The notes beneath the pieces are model-generated. The model saw only the letters and a list, made by a program, of their open reading frames with translations, was not told the origin of the DNA and did no database searches. A DNA stretch of 13,362 nt from DATKZH01 sp964475955 (GTDB taxonomy: Bacteria > Planctomycetota > Planctomycetia > Pirellulales > Thermoguttaceae), in assembly GCA_964475955.1 (NCBI GenBank), contig CAYYZY010000206.1, positions 1 through 13,362 on the forward strand. Reading direction: 5' to 3'. Shown here piece by piece: positions 1 to 6,689 of the stretch; position 1 is the stretch's first letter, and each line of letters starts with the position of its first letter. The position numbers and the translations under genes are program-made.

Positions 1-726
1 GCCGTCGTCGCCGCAGGCCGTCTTGCGGTGGGCGAGCATGCGGAGGTTCTCGTCGTGCCCCCACACGAGCCACTCGTTCACCCGGTCGGTCTCGATGCCG
101 GTGCCGTGCGCCGTGCAGCCGATGAACCAGAGGCAGTTTTTCACGCCGTAGAAACCCGTGCTGTAGCCCGACATGTTCTCGCGGTAGATGGCCGGCCGCG
201 CCTCGAGCACGTTCTGGATCGCACGAACCAGGCGCGTCATGTAGTCGGCCCGCTCTTGGTCGGTCAGGTGATTGTAGAGCCAGTCCCAGGCGAGCGTGGT
301 GTGGACGCGGGAGGTTGAATACCAGTTGACGCTCTTCCGCTCGGCGAAGCAGGCGTCGTAGAAGCGGAGGCTCGTGTCGAGGCACTTCTTCGCCAGTTCG
401 AGATAGCGGGGCTCTTCGGTCACCAGGAAGACGAAGGCCGCCTGGGCCGCTTCGGGACCCAGCTCGCGCGGCTCGGGCGCGTCGACCCCGTCGAGCTCGC
501 GGAGCAGCCGGTCGACGCGGGCCTTGGTCGCCTCGTACCAATCGCGCTCTTCGTTCAACGCCCGATTGCGGACCGCCGGCCACGTATCGCCATTGAAGAA
601 CAGCCGCGGGTGGTCGGGGCGAATATCGGCGGTCCACTCGGGGAGTTCTTCGGCGAAGAGGGCGAGGGGAGAGAGCAGAATCAGCAGCAACGCGGCCGTG
701 CGGAGACGAGATCTTCTCCGAGTCAT
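1..726 (-). CDS. Secreted heparinase II/III-like alpha/alpha-toroid protein, N-terminal part (cut by window edge)
   Basis: The minus-strand frame is open from an ATG at 726 to the window edge (242 codons, no stop). The start is supported by AAGGAGG at 735-741, 8 nt upstream. The protein opens with an arginine-rich n-region (MTRRRSRLR), a leucine-rich core and an ALFA-E cleavage-like site, so it is probably exported. After it comes a HPRLFFNGDTW segment. HPRL(L/F)F near the N-terminus is typical of heparinase II/III and related polysaccharide lyase families, followed by helical repeats rich in Trp, Tyr and Arg (NWYSTSRVHTTLAWDWLYNHL; YRENMSGYSTGFYG), which fit an alpha/alpha toroid. The catalytic and beta-sandwich parts would lie outside the window. 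It is divergent from the large toroid-propeller gene at 890, so the two may share a regulatory gap and a substrate. The substrate is unknown. A non-catalytic toroid protein is the main alternative. Confidence 0.8.
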   Translation of the reverse strand, partial: MTRRRSRLRTAALLLILLSPLALFAEELPEWTADIRPDHPRLFFNGDTWPAVRNRALNEERDWYEATKARVDRLLRELDGVDAPEPRELGPEAAQAAFVFLVTEEPRYLELAKKCLDTSLRFYDACFAERKSVNWYSTSRVHTTLAWDWLYNHLTDQERADYMTRLVRAIQNVLEARPAIYRENMSGYSTGFYGVKNCLWFIGCTAHGTGIETDRVNEWLVWGHDENLRMLAHRKTACGDDG

Positions 727-889
727 TAAGGAATCCTCCTTGCTTTCCAAGCGGGGCGAGCGGAGCGTTTATCCTAGCAACTTCCCGAACGCCGGGCAAA
801 GCGGCCGCCGCGCGACGGTTGCCGCCCGGGGCTCGGCGGCCTATGTTGGGGGCAGACTCGGCACGACCGTGTTCCGGAGGGACGCTTCC
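727..889. promoter_or_regulatory. Divergent intergenic region between the two toroid genes
   Basis: These 163 bases separate the two divergent starts at 726 (minus) and 890 (plus), so both promoters should lie here. Shine-Dalgarno sites are visible at both ends (735-741 for the minus gene, 876-881 for the plus gene). No convincing -35/-10 pair was found by eye. A GGGGCGAGCGGAGCG string at 753-767 matches 14 of 15 bases of the one at 5082-5096, so part of a dispersed repeat may sit here. Confidence 0.5.
876..881 (+). promoter_or_regulatory. Shine-Dalgarno site fixing the start at 890
   Basis: GGAGGG lies 8 nt before the ATG at 890. The same frame stays open back to 524, but that upstream part is antisense to the neighbouring minus-strand gene and lacks a signal peptide. 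This site together with the signal-peptide-like residues right after 890 decides the start. Confidence 0.7.
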
Positions 890-3800
890 ATGGTATCGAG
901 AACGAACGTCCGTCGCTATGTCGCGAAGCCGTTGCTCGTCGCCACTCTCGCCGCGTGCGGCTCGGTGCGGGCCGCCGACGTACCGCCGATCCCCCAGCTC
1001 AAGCCGCTTTGCCTGGAGACCGACGTGGTTCGCGACGGGCAGGCGCGGGCGACGATCGTCGTGCCGGCCTCCGGGGCCTACGACGAGCCGGCCCGGCGGA
1101 TCGTCGCCGCCGTCGAGGAGCTGACGGGCGTCGAATTGCCCGTCGTCAAAGACGACTCACCCGACGCCGCCCTCCCGCTCGACGGCCATGCGATCGCCCT
1201 GGGCAATCGCTCCACCAACCGGCAGATCGGCCGGCTCTACGACCGCTACTACACGCTCTTGGACCTGCGGTATCCCGGTGCGGAAGGGCACGTGGTGCGC
1301 ACGCTGCACAACCCGCTCGGCCGCGGCTTCAACGTCATCTTCGCCGGCGCAAGCGACCGGGCCGGCGTGGAAAGGGCGGCCGACGTGCTCATCGAACGGC
1401 TCCGCGAGGCGGCCGCGGATAGGGCGATTCGGCTGGGGCGCCTGGCCGCGATCCGGCTCGGCGACGGCATCGAGGTGCCGCGCGACGTGCGCGAGGTGGA
1501 AACGTGGGGGGCCTCGGCCGGCTACGGCTCGGTCGGCTACTTCGGCTGGAACAGCCTCAGCAAGCGGCTGGCCCTCTACTACATGACCGGCGACGAATTC
1601 CACGCCCGGGAGTTCCTCCGGCTCGCCTTTCCCGACGAGAAGGCGAAGCAGGAGATCGCCGAGATCGACGGCGAGCGGATCGAAGACAAGGACCACCCGC
1701 TCAGCGGACCGTATCACTACAACGCCCACATGATGATCCTGCTGTGGGACCTGGTCGAAGAGAGCCCCGCGTTCAGCGACGAGGAGCGGCTTCGCGTCAC
1801 CCGGGCGTTTTCGGAGCAGGTCAACCACTGGGCCGGGTCGCTGCGCGCGACGGCCGTGCCGCGGTCGGTCGGGTCCCGGCACGGGCAGTGGGACGCGATC
1901 TCGCTCTACTGCCTCGCACGGTACTTCCGGGCGCACTATCCCGATCCGTTCTGGGAGCGCGCGGTCGAGGCCGCCCGGCTCCACTTCGGGTCGCTTCACG
2001 ACTACGCGTACGTCTCGGGCGAGAACGACAACCTCTTCTGGTACAATACGGCAATCGCCCCTATCTTCACGTACCTGGTGCTCACCGGCGACCGGGTGCC
2101 GCTGGAAAACGGCGTGGTGGCCACGCTGATTCGCGGGCAGGAGGCGCTCATCTCGGGGCGCGCGCCCGACTGGGCCTTGAACAGCGCGTCGATCGGCTAC
2201 CTGCACAAGGCGGCCTACCTGACGCAGGACGGCCGCTGGCTGACGTACCGCGACCGGACGGGCGTCGACCTGGGCGTGTTCCGCGTGGGCCAATCGTTCT
2301 GGCCGGAGGAGCACCTCAAGCCCGAACCGCCGAAAGACCTCCTCGGCAAGTGGACTCTCCACCGGCTCTCGAAGCCGAAGTGGGAATCGCGCGGAAGCGG
2401 GCTGCCGCTGGAAGAGTCGTTCGAGTTCGGCAGCTTCCGCAGCCGGACCGACGCGGGCGGCGACTTCCTCCTGCTGGACGGCTTCAACGGCGCCTCGCGC
2501 AACCCGTACCACACGCTGGCCGTCCTCGAAATGCGTCTGGCGGGCTATACGCTCTTGAGGGGCTACCTGAACCAGGTGATCACGCGGGTGGACGGGCTGA
2601 TGGAGCCGAAGATCGCCATGGACGCGGCGCTCGAGCGGTGCGACGTGATCGGCTCCACCGCGCTGGCCGTCGGCCAGGTGCCCGACGCGGCCTACGCCAA
2701 CTGGCGGCGGACGATCGTCCAGCGCATCGGGCGTTACGCCCTGGTGGTCGACGAGCTGACGTTTCGCGAAGACAGCCCGAATGCCGACGTGTCGTTCGAG
2801 TGGGAGACGGAACGCGGCGGCCGACGCGCGGACGACGGGCGCATCGTCTTCTCGGCGGAGAACGAATTGGGCGAGCGGCGCACGGAGAGCGGCGCGCAGG
2901 TCGTCCCCTGCGACCGGCTGGAGACGACCGGCGGCGGCAGGCGCTGGACCATGCGTTGGTCCGGTCCGGTGAAGTCGGGCGAGCGCAAGACGTTCTTCTC
3001 GCTGGTCGGGATCGAGCCGGGGGCCGCGGAGCCGACGCTCCAGTGCTACCGGTCCGGCCCGGGCACCGCGGCGCTCGCCCTGCCGGAACCGGCGATGGCG
3101 GCGGTTCGCGCAGAGGACGAGGCGGGCCGTCCGGAGAGCCAGACCGATGCGCGATTGGCCGTTTGGGCCACCGACCACTTCTTCGCGACGGGGCTGCGGA
3201 GGTTCTACTCGCTCATCGAGGCCGATAAGCCGATCGACGTCGACTGGGACCTGGAGAAGGGAGTGCTCCACGTGGTCGCGGCCGACCCGGCTGAGGTCGG
3301 CCTGTTCGTCGACCGGGCGGCCGACCTGACCGACGACGGCGAGCCGGCCCATTTCGTGTCCCCGCGCGAAGGGACCGAGCCCGGCGGGTTGGTGCGCATC
3401 AGGCTCGTCGCGGGACGCCACGTGGTCGAAGGGGCGTTCGTTCGCGACGCCAAGATCCCCCACGTGCCGATTCTCACGGGCCTGCTGGAAGCGGCGCGGG
3501 AGTCGTCGGAAGCCGCGGCCCCGCAGCCTCGGGCGCAAGTGCCTGATGTGGCGACCTGGGAGGCCGCGGGCACGGCGGAACTCGGCTCGGCGGTCGTCGA
3601 CCTGGAGACGATCCCCGGTGCCGACGGCCCGCTCGTTGCCGCCGCGGAGGGCAGTGCGATCCATCTGCTCTCGCTCGACGGCCGGCAGAAGCAGACGCTC
3701 GCCGCCGACGGCCCCGTGCGCATGCTCCGCTGGTGGCCCGAGGCCCGGCTGCTGTTGGCCGGCTGCGCCGATGAGAAGGTGATCGCCTTCGATGCGTCGG

Positions 3801-4726
3801 GCAATCGCCGCTGGGTGTTCGTCTCGGAGATGGACCCGGCCGTGTTCCGCGCGGCCAAGACCTATTGGTTCAAGTCGGCGCCCGGTCACGAGGGCATCCA
3901 CGGGCTTTCGACCGGCACGTTCCTGGACGGCCGGAGCCAGACCTTCGTCGGCAGCGCCTGCACGCTGGAGATCCTCGACCGGGAAGGCAAGCTCCTCAAT
4001 CGCATGCCGCAGTTCTGGGGAAAAGTCTCCACGTTCGCCCTGATCGACGGCCCCGGCGGCACCCGAAACCTGCTGGCCGCCCGAAAGTACAACGGCACGA
4101 ACACGGTGGCGATCGTCAACAGCGCCACGCTCAACCCGTCGCCGCGCGGGTTCATCTCGGTGCCCCCGGGCCACACGTACATGCCGGGCTGGTCGAGCAT
4201 GAACCGCTATCACCTTTTCTACGAGGATCTCGACGGCGACGGCACGCGCGAGGTGGTGAGCGAGATCAACGGCACGTGGAACCGGGTGTGCGTGTGGTCG
4301 GCCGAGGGAAAGCCCCTTCACGCCGCCAACTTCGGCCCGGGGCCGCGCATCCCGGCCCGCACGATGCGCGATCTGGACGTGTGCGACCTGGACGGCGACG
4401 GGAAGCGGGAGATCGTCGCGGCGACCTCCCGGGGGATGGTCGTCGCCCTGGACCACGAGTGCCGCAAGCGGTGGGCCGAGCGCCTGGCCCGGCCGGCGGA
4501 GGTGTTGGCGTGCGTCCACCCCAAGGGCGCGGAGCGGGCCCGAACCGTGCTCGGCTGCGACGACGGGCGGGTCCGCGTGCTCGACGCGGCGGGGAAGCTC
4601 GTCGCCGTGGGCTCCGCAGGCGGCCGGCCCGCGTGCCTCGAGCGGCTGGCCGACGGGTCGGGGGAGGAGCGCGTGGTGCTCGGTACGAAGGACGGGACGG
4701 TGTCGGTGTTCGCGGTCGGCCCGTAG
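890..4726 (+). CDS. Large exported heparinase II/III-like toroid protein with C-terminal FG-GAP/PQQ-like propeller
   Basis: The product is 1278 residues, starting MVSRTNVRR and running through a hydrophobic stretch to LAAC-GSVRA-AD. This could be cut by signal peptidase I after VRA, or be a lipoprotein with a lipobox ending at Cys23. Residues about 40-190 resemble the N-terminal alpha/beta domain found before many glycosidases (EPARRIVAAVEELTGVELPVV). Residues about 205-560 are rich in Trp, Tyr and His helical segments (YHYNAHMMILLWDL, SRHGQWDAISLYCLARYF) typical of an alpha/alpha toroid. From about 500 to 830 comes a beta-rich part (FRSRTDAGGDFLLLDGFNG, GRYALVVDELTF) like the heparinase II/III C-terminal sandwich. 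From about residue 883 a propeller follows, with repeated 'LLSLDG', 'VIAFDASGN', 'EILDREGK', 'VRVLDAAGK' strands and two calcium-site-like DLDGDG motifs at 1113-1118 and 1166-1171. The likely role is binding or cleaving an acidic polysaccharide outside the cytoplasm. Activity is not proven, and catalytic residues could not be assigned with certainty. Confidence 0.85.
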   Translation: MVSRTNVRRYVAKPLLVATLAACGSVRAADVPPIPQLKPLCLETDVVRDGQARATIVVPASGAYDEPARRIVAAVEELTGVELPVVKDDSPDAALPLDGHAIALGNRSTNRQIGRLYDRYYTLLDLRYPGAEGHVVRTLHNPLGRGFNVIFAGASDRAGVERAADVLIERLREAAADRAIRLGRLAAIRLGDGIEVPRDVREVETWGASAGYGSVGYFGWNSLSKRLALYYMTGDEFHAREFLRLAFPDEKAKQEIAEIDGERIEDKDHPLSGPYHYNAHMMILLWDLVEESPAFSDEERLRVTRAFSEQVNHWAGSLRATAVPRSVGSRHGQWDAISLYCLARYFRAHYPDPFWERAVEAARLHFGSLHDYAYVSGENDNLFWYNTAIAPIFTYLVLTGDRVPLENGVVATLIRGQEALISGRAPDWALNSASIGYLHKAAYLTQDGRWLTYRDRTGVDLGVFRVGQSFWPEEHLKPEPPKDLLGKWTLHRLSKPKWESRGSGLPLEESFEFGSFRSRTDAGGDFLLLDGFNGASRNPYHTLAVLEMRLAGYTLLRGYLNQVITRVDGLMEPKIAMDAALERCDVIGSTALAVGQVPDAAYANWRRTIVQRIGRYALVVDELTFREDSPNADVSFEWETERGGRRADDGRIVFSAENELGERRTESGAQVVPCDRLETTGGGRRWTMRWSGPVKSGERKTFFSLVGIEPGAAEPTLQCYRSGPGTAALALPEPAMAAVRAEDEAGRPESQTDARLAVWATDHFFATGLRRFYSLIEADKPIDVDWDLEKGVLHVVAADPAEVGLFVDRAADLTDDGEPAHFVSPREGTEPGGLVRIRLVAGRHVVEGAFVRDAKIPHVPILTGLLEAARESSEAAAPQPRAQVPDVATWEAAGTAELGSAVVDLETIPGADGPLVAAAEGSAIHLLSLDGRQKQTLAADGPVRMLRWWPEARLLLAGCADEKVIAFDASGNRRWVFVSEMDPAVFRAAKTYWFKSAPGHEGIHGLSTGTFLDGRSQTFVGSACTLEILDREGKLLNRMPQFWGKVSTFALIDGPGGTRNLLAARKYNGTNTVAIVNSATLNPSPRGFISVPPGHTYMPGWSSMNRYHLFYEDLDGDGTREVVSEINGTWNRVCVWSAEGKPLHAANFGPGPRIPARTMRDLDVCDLDGDGKREIVAATSRGMVVALDHECRKRWAERLARPAEVLACVHPKGAERARTVLGCDDGRVRVLDAAGKLVAVGSAGGRPACLERLADGSGEERVVLGTKDGTVSVFAVGP

Positions 4727-4756
4727 GATCGAACACGGAGTCAAAGGAGCCCCCTC

Positions 4757-4993
4757 ATGGAGCCGCTGATCGTTGTTCCCATCGGCGTGGCGATCGCGCT
4801 GGTTTGGGTATACCAGTTCATCCAGTTGATGCTGCTGTCGGACGCCGACTTCCCCGGCAGCCGCGACAAGATGCTCTGGGTCGCCGCCTTCCTGCTCGCG
4901 TTCCCCGTGGCGCCGTTCGCCTTCCTCTGGTGGAAATCGGCCTACCGGACCATGCTGTGGGGCGGCCGGCGAAAGGACGACGACCGCAGGTAG
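4757..4993 (+). CDS. Small two-helix membrane protein, function unknown
   Basis: A 78-residue protein begins 30 bases after the large toroid-propeller gene on the same strand, so it is probably co-transcribed. An AAAGGAG site lies about 8 nt before the ATG. Two hydrophobic segments are clear: residues about 4-28 (LIVVPIGVAIALVWVYQF onwards) and 39-58 (MLWVAAFLLAFPVAPFAFLWW), joined by a short polar loop (SDADFPGSRDK). The tail is strongly charged (GGRRKDDDRR) and would favour a cytoplasmic C-terminus. The family is not recognised. A start at 4757 is the only plausible one. Confidence 0.7.
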   Translation: MEPLIVVPIGVAIALVWVYQFIQLMLLSDADFPGSRDKMLWVAAFLLAFPVAPFAFLWWKSAYRTMLWGGRRKDDDRR

Positions 4994-5037
4994 CACGGCG
5001 GCCACGTCGCGCGCAATCAATCGCCGTGGCCATCGTC

Positions 5038-5058
5038 GCTTTTCGCTCCGCGAAAAGC
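5038..5058. repeat. Perfect 9-bp stem hairpin in convergent gap
   Basis: GCTTTTCGC at 5038-5046 and GCGAAAAGC at 5050-5058 are exact reverse complements with a 3-base loop (TCC). It lies 44 bases after the stop of the small membrane protein and between convergent genes, so it could act as a bidirectional transcription stop. There is no clear T-tract after it on either strand, so a repeat-element arm is equally possible. Confidence 0.6.
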
Positions 5059-5079
5059 CGCTCGTTCGCGGCGCGGTGG

Positions 5080-5146
5080 CCGGGGCGAGCGCAGCGAACC
5101 CCGGAATCGATAGGACTGTGGGCTCGCTGCGCTCAACCGCAGCCAC
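5080..5146. repeat. Compound inverted repeat (REP-like) in convergent gap
   Basis: Three overlapping pairings are seen. CCGGGG at 5080-5085 pairs with CCCCGG at 5099-5104. CTGCG at 5128-5132 pairs with CGCAG at 5138-5142, flanked by GTGG (5118-5121) and CCAC (5143-5146). On a larger scale, GAGCGCAGCGAACCC at 5087-5101 pairs with GGGCTCGCTGCGCTC at 5120-5134, 14 of 15 bases, across an 18-base spacer. The same core string occurs at 753-767 in a near copy. This looks like a small dispersed palindromic repeat, perhaps doubling as a terminator for the convergent transcripts that end at 4993 and 5180. Confidence 0.6.
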
Positions 5147-5179
5147 CCTGAATTGCACGGACTACTGCGGCGCGCGTTC

Positions 5180-6034
5180 TCATCGGCCCCGCTCGGCGAC
5201 GTATTCCGCCAGGGCTTCCTGCCAGGCGGGCATGGGCGGGGCGGCGGCCAGGGCGTGGTACTTCGACGGGTCGAGCACGCTGTACCCGGGCCGCGGGGCC
5301 GCCGCGCCGTACTCGGCGGTCGTGATCCGCTCCAGCGGCACGTCGAGCCCCGCCAGGCGAAACAGTTCCGCGGCGAAGCCGTGCCAGGTCGTCGCGCCCG
5401 AGTTGACCACGTGGTACGTGCCGTAAGCCTCCGTGCCCAGGAGGAGCCGGATCGCCCGGGCGACGTGCGGCACGTAGCTGGGCGTGCAGTGCTGGTCGGC
5501 GACCACGCGAAGCCGCCTCCCCTCGGCCCCGAGCCGCAGCATGGTGGCCGCGAAGTTCCCGCCCGAGCGCGGCCCCAGGCGGCCGTACAGGCCACAGGTG
5601 CGGATGATGAAGTGTTTTGCCCATTCGGCCGCGTGCCGCTCGCCCTCGAGTTTCGAGCGGGCGTACGCGCCGAGGGGCCCCGGCTCGTCGTCCTCGCGGT
5701 AGGGTACGCGGCGGGTTGCGTCGGCGCCGAATACGTAGTCGGTGCTGATTTGGACGAGGGGGCAGTCGAGGCGGCGGCACGCCTCGGCCAGATGGGCGAC
5801 GGCCTCGGCATTGACGGCCCGGCACCGCGCGGCTTGCTCCTCCGCCTTGTCGACGTGCGTGAAGGCCGCCGTGTTGACCACCGCCCGGGGCGCGATTCCC
5901 CCGAGCGCGTCGACGACGCGGTCGCGGTGGGCCAGGTCGAAGCGGGGCAGATCGAGCCCGACGGCGTCGCCGCCAAGTTGCCGGCAAAGCTCGCTGCCGA
6001 GCTGCCCTCCGGAGCCGGTGACGGCGATGGTCAT
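5180..6034 (-). CDS. rfbD: dTDP-4-dehydrorhamnose reductase
   Basis: The 284-residue cytoplasmic enzyme reduces dTDP-4-dehydro-L-rhamnose to dTDP-L-rhamnose with NAD(P)H, the last step of the rhamnose donor pathway. The N-terminal Rossmann motif TGSGGQLG (residues 6-13) is the RmlD form of GxxGxxG. The short-chain dehydrogenase catalytic set is intact: Thr98 in STDYVF, Tyr124 and Lys128 (YARSK). Length matches the family (about 280-300). An in-frame ATG at 6040 would add two residues (MPMTIAV); 6034 gives the usual RmlD N-terminus and has GGAA 6 nt upstream, so the choice is uncertain. It starts 14 bases after the rfbC-like stop (8 for the alternative start) and is the last gene of the minus-strand string. 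Confidence 0.93.
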   Translation of the reverse strand: MTIAVTGSGGQLGSELCRQLGGDAVGLDLPRFDLAHRDRVVDALGGIAPRAVVNTAAFTHVDKAEEQAARCRAVNAEAVAHLAEACRRLDCPLVQISTDYVFGADATRRVPYREDDEPGPLGAYARSKLEGERHAAEWAKHFIIRTCGLYGRLGPRSGGNFAATMLRLGAEGRRLRVVADQHCTPSYVPHVARAIRLLLGTEAYGTYHVVNSGATTWHGFAAELFRLAGLDVPLERITTAEYGAAAPRPGYSVLDPSKYHALAAAPPMPAWQEALAEYVAERGR

Positions 6035-6048
6035 GGGCATTTCCGTGG

Positions 6049-6522
6049 TCAGTCCAACTGGAAGGGGCAGTCGGGCCGGTCTTCGTACCGGATCTCGTCG
6101 ACCGGGTCTTTCCTGCCTTCGCCCCGATAGAGCCGATTGGCCGCGTTGAAGACGAGACCTTCCCGATCGCTCACGTTTTTGTACGCGTGGACGACGCCGG
6201 GCGGAACGAGAATCAGCCGCCGGTTGGACTCGCCCGCCAGGAACGTCTGCCGGTTGCCCGACGTGGGCGATGTCGGCCGGGTGTCCCACAGGTAGAGCTT
6301 GAAATCGCCCGGCCCGATGAACGCGAAGCAGTCGGTCTGCGCGCGGTGCTCGTGGGGTCCCCGGGCGACGCCGGGGAGGGTTGCGCTGGCGTAGGCCATC
6401 ACCGGGTGCACGGCCGCGGGCAGCTCGTCCTCCCGATACAGCTCGATGAGCCAGCCCCGGCCGTCGGTGAACCGTTCCAGCGGCCTGACGATGAGTCCGT
6501 CGATCGGTCCCTCGCGAAACAT
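6049..6522 (-). CDS. rfbC: RfbC-like dTDP-4-dehydrorhamnose 3,5-epimerase family protein (short cupin)
   Basis: This 157-residue cupin is placed in the rfbA-rfbC-rfbD order and should supply the 3,5-epimerisation of dTDP-4-dehydro-6-deoxyglucose. The epimerase-like blocks are ERFTDGRGWLIELYRED (residues 16-32), RGPHEH (54-59), PPGVVHAYKN (107-116) and a C-terminal DEIRYED. Classical RmlC proteins are longer (about 180) and carry RGLHYQ followed by a Gln-Gly-Lys; here it is RGPHEHRAQTD, with Asp64 near where the lysine normally lies. It therefore belongs to a divergent subgroup and could instead be a related sugar isomerase. The start at 6522 is chosen over the frame's extension to 6630, because GGGAGC lies about 5 nt upstream and the extension would run through the inverted repeat at 6581-6646. 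Confidence 0.8.
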   Translation of the reverse strand: MFREGPIDGLIVRPLERFTDGRGWLIELYREDELPAAVHPVMAYASATLPGVARGPHEHRAQTDCFAFIGPGDFKLYLWDTRPTSPTSGNRQTFLAGESNRRLILVPPGVVHAYKNVSDREGLVFNAANRLYRGEGRKDPVDEIRYEDRPDCPFQLD

Positions 6523-6580
6523 GGTTGCTCCCGGCGTCGCAACAAGGGGTCGGGCGGTTCCCGACGATCCCATTTCGACA

Positions 6581-6646
6581 GTAGTAGGCACACTCCGTGT
6601 GCCGCAACCGGCGCGTGGCGGACGGCTCACGGAGTGTGCCTGCTAC
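6581..6646. repeat. MITE/REP-like inverted repeat between rfbA and rfbC
   Basis: The left arm GTAGTAGGCACACTCCGTG at 6581-6599 and the right arm CACGGAGTGTGCCTGCTAC at 6628-6646 are reverse complements at 18 of 19 positions. Extending inward by five bases (TGCCG against CGGCT) gives 22 of 24. The centre (6605-6622) is GC-rich and unpaired. Each arm also holds a nested small palindrome (CACACTCCGTGTG in the left arm). No clear target duplication is seen at the flanks. It has no coding capacity and lies in the 167-base gap between the rfbA stop (6690) and the rfbC-like start (6522), so it would form a strong stem in the operon mRNA. Confidence 0.8.
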
Positions 6647-6689
6647 GGAAATAGGCAAGCCAGCACCCGTACGTTCACCCCCTCAGCCC

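Noticed and set aside
524..889. Upstream extension of the large plus-strand gene
   Set aside because: It overlaps the N-terminal part of the minus-strand gene, has no signal peptide at its start and no ribosome site, whereas 890 has both.
1504..3228. A 574-codon plus-strand open frame inside the large gene
   Set aside because: Its translation is Arg/Gly/Pro/Ala-rich without motifs; it is a frame-shifted shadow.
3865..5151. A 428-codon plus-strand open frame across the propeller end and small membrane gene
   Set aside because: It overlaps two better-supported genes in other frames and has shadow-like composition.
1157..5158. A 1333-codon open frame on the minus strand across the large toroid-propeller gene
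   Set aside because: It is antisense to a gene with a ribosome site, a signal peptide and recognisable domains. Its translation is rich in Arg, Pro, His and Gln with no domain, as expected for a shadow frame in high-GC DNA.
5153..6130. A 325-codon plus-strand open frame opposite rfbD
   Set aside because: It is antisense to an rfbD with all catalytic motifs in place.
6523..6658. Frame extensions of rfbC and rfbD upstream through the inverted repeat
   Set aside because: They read through the palindrome and show no homology to epimerase or reductase N-termini.
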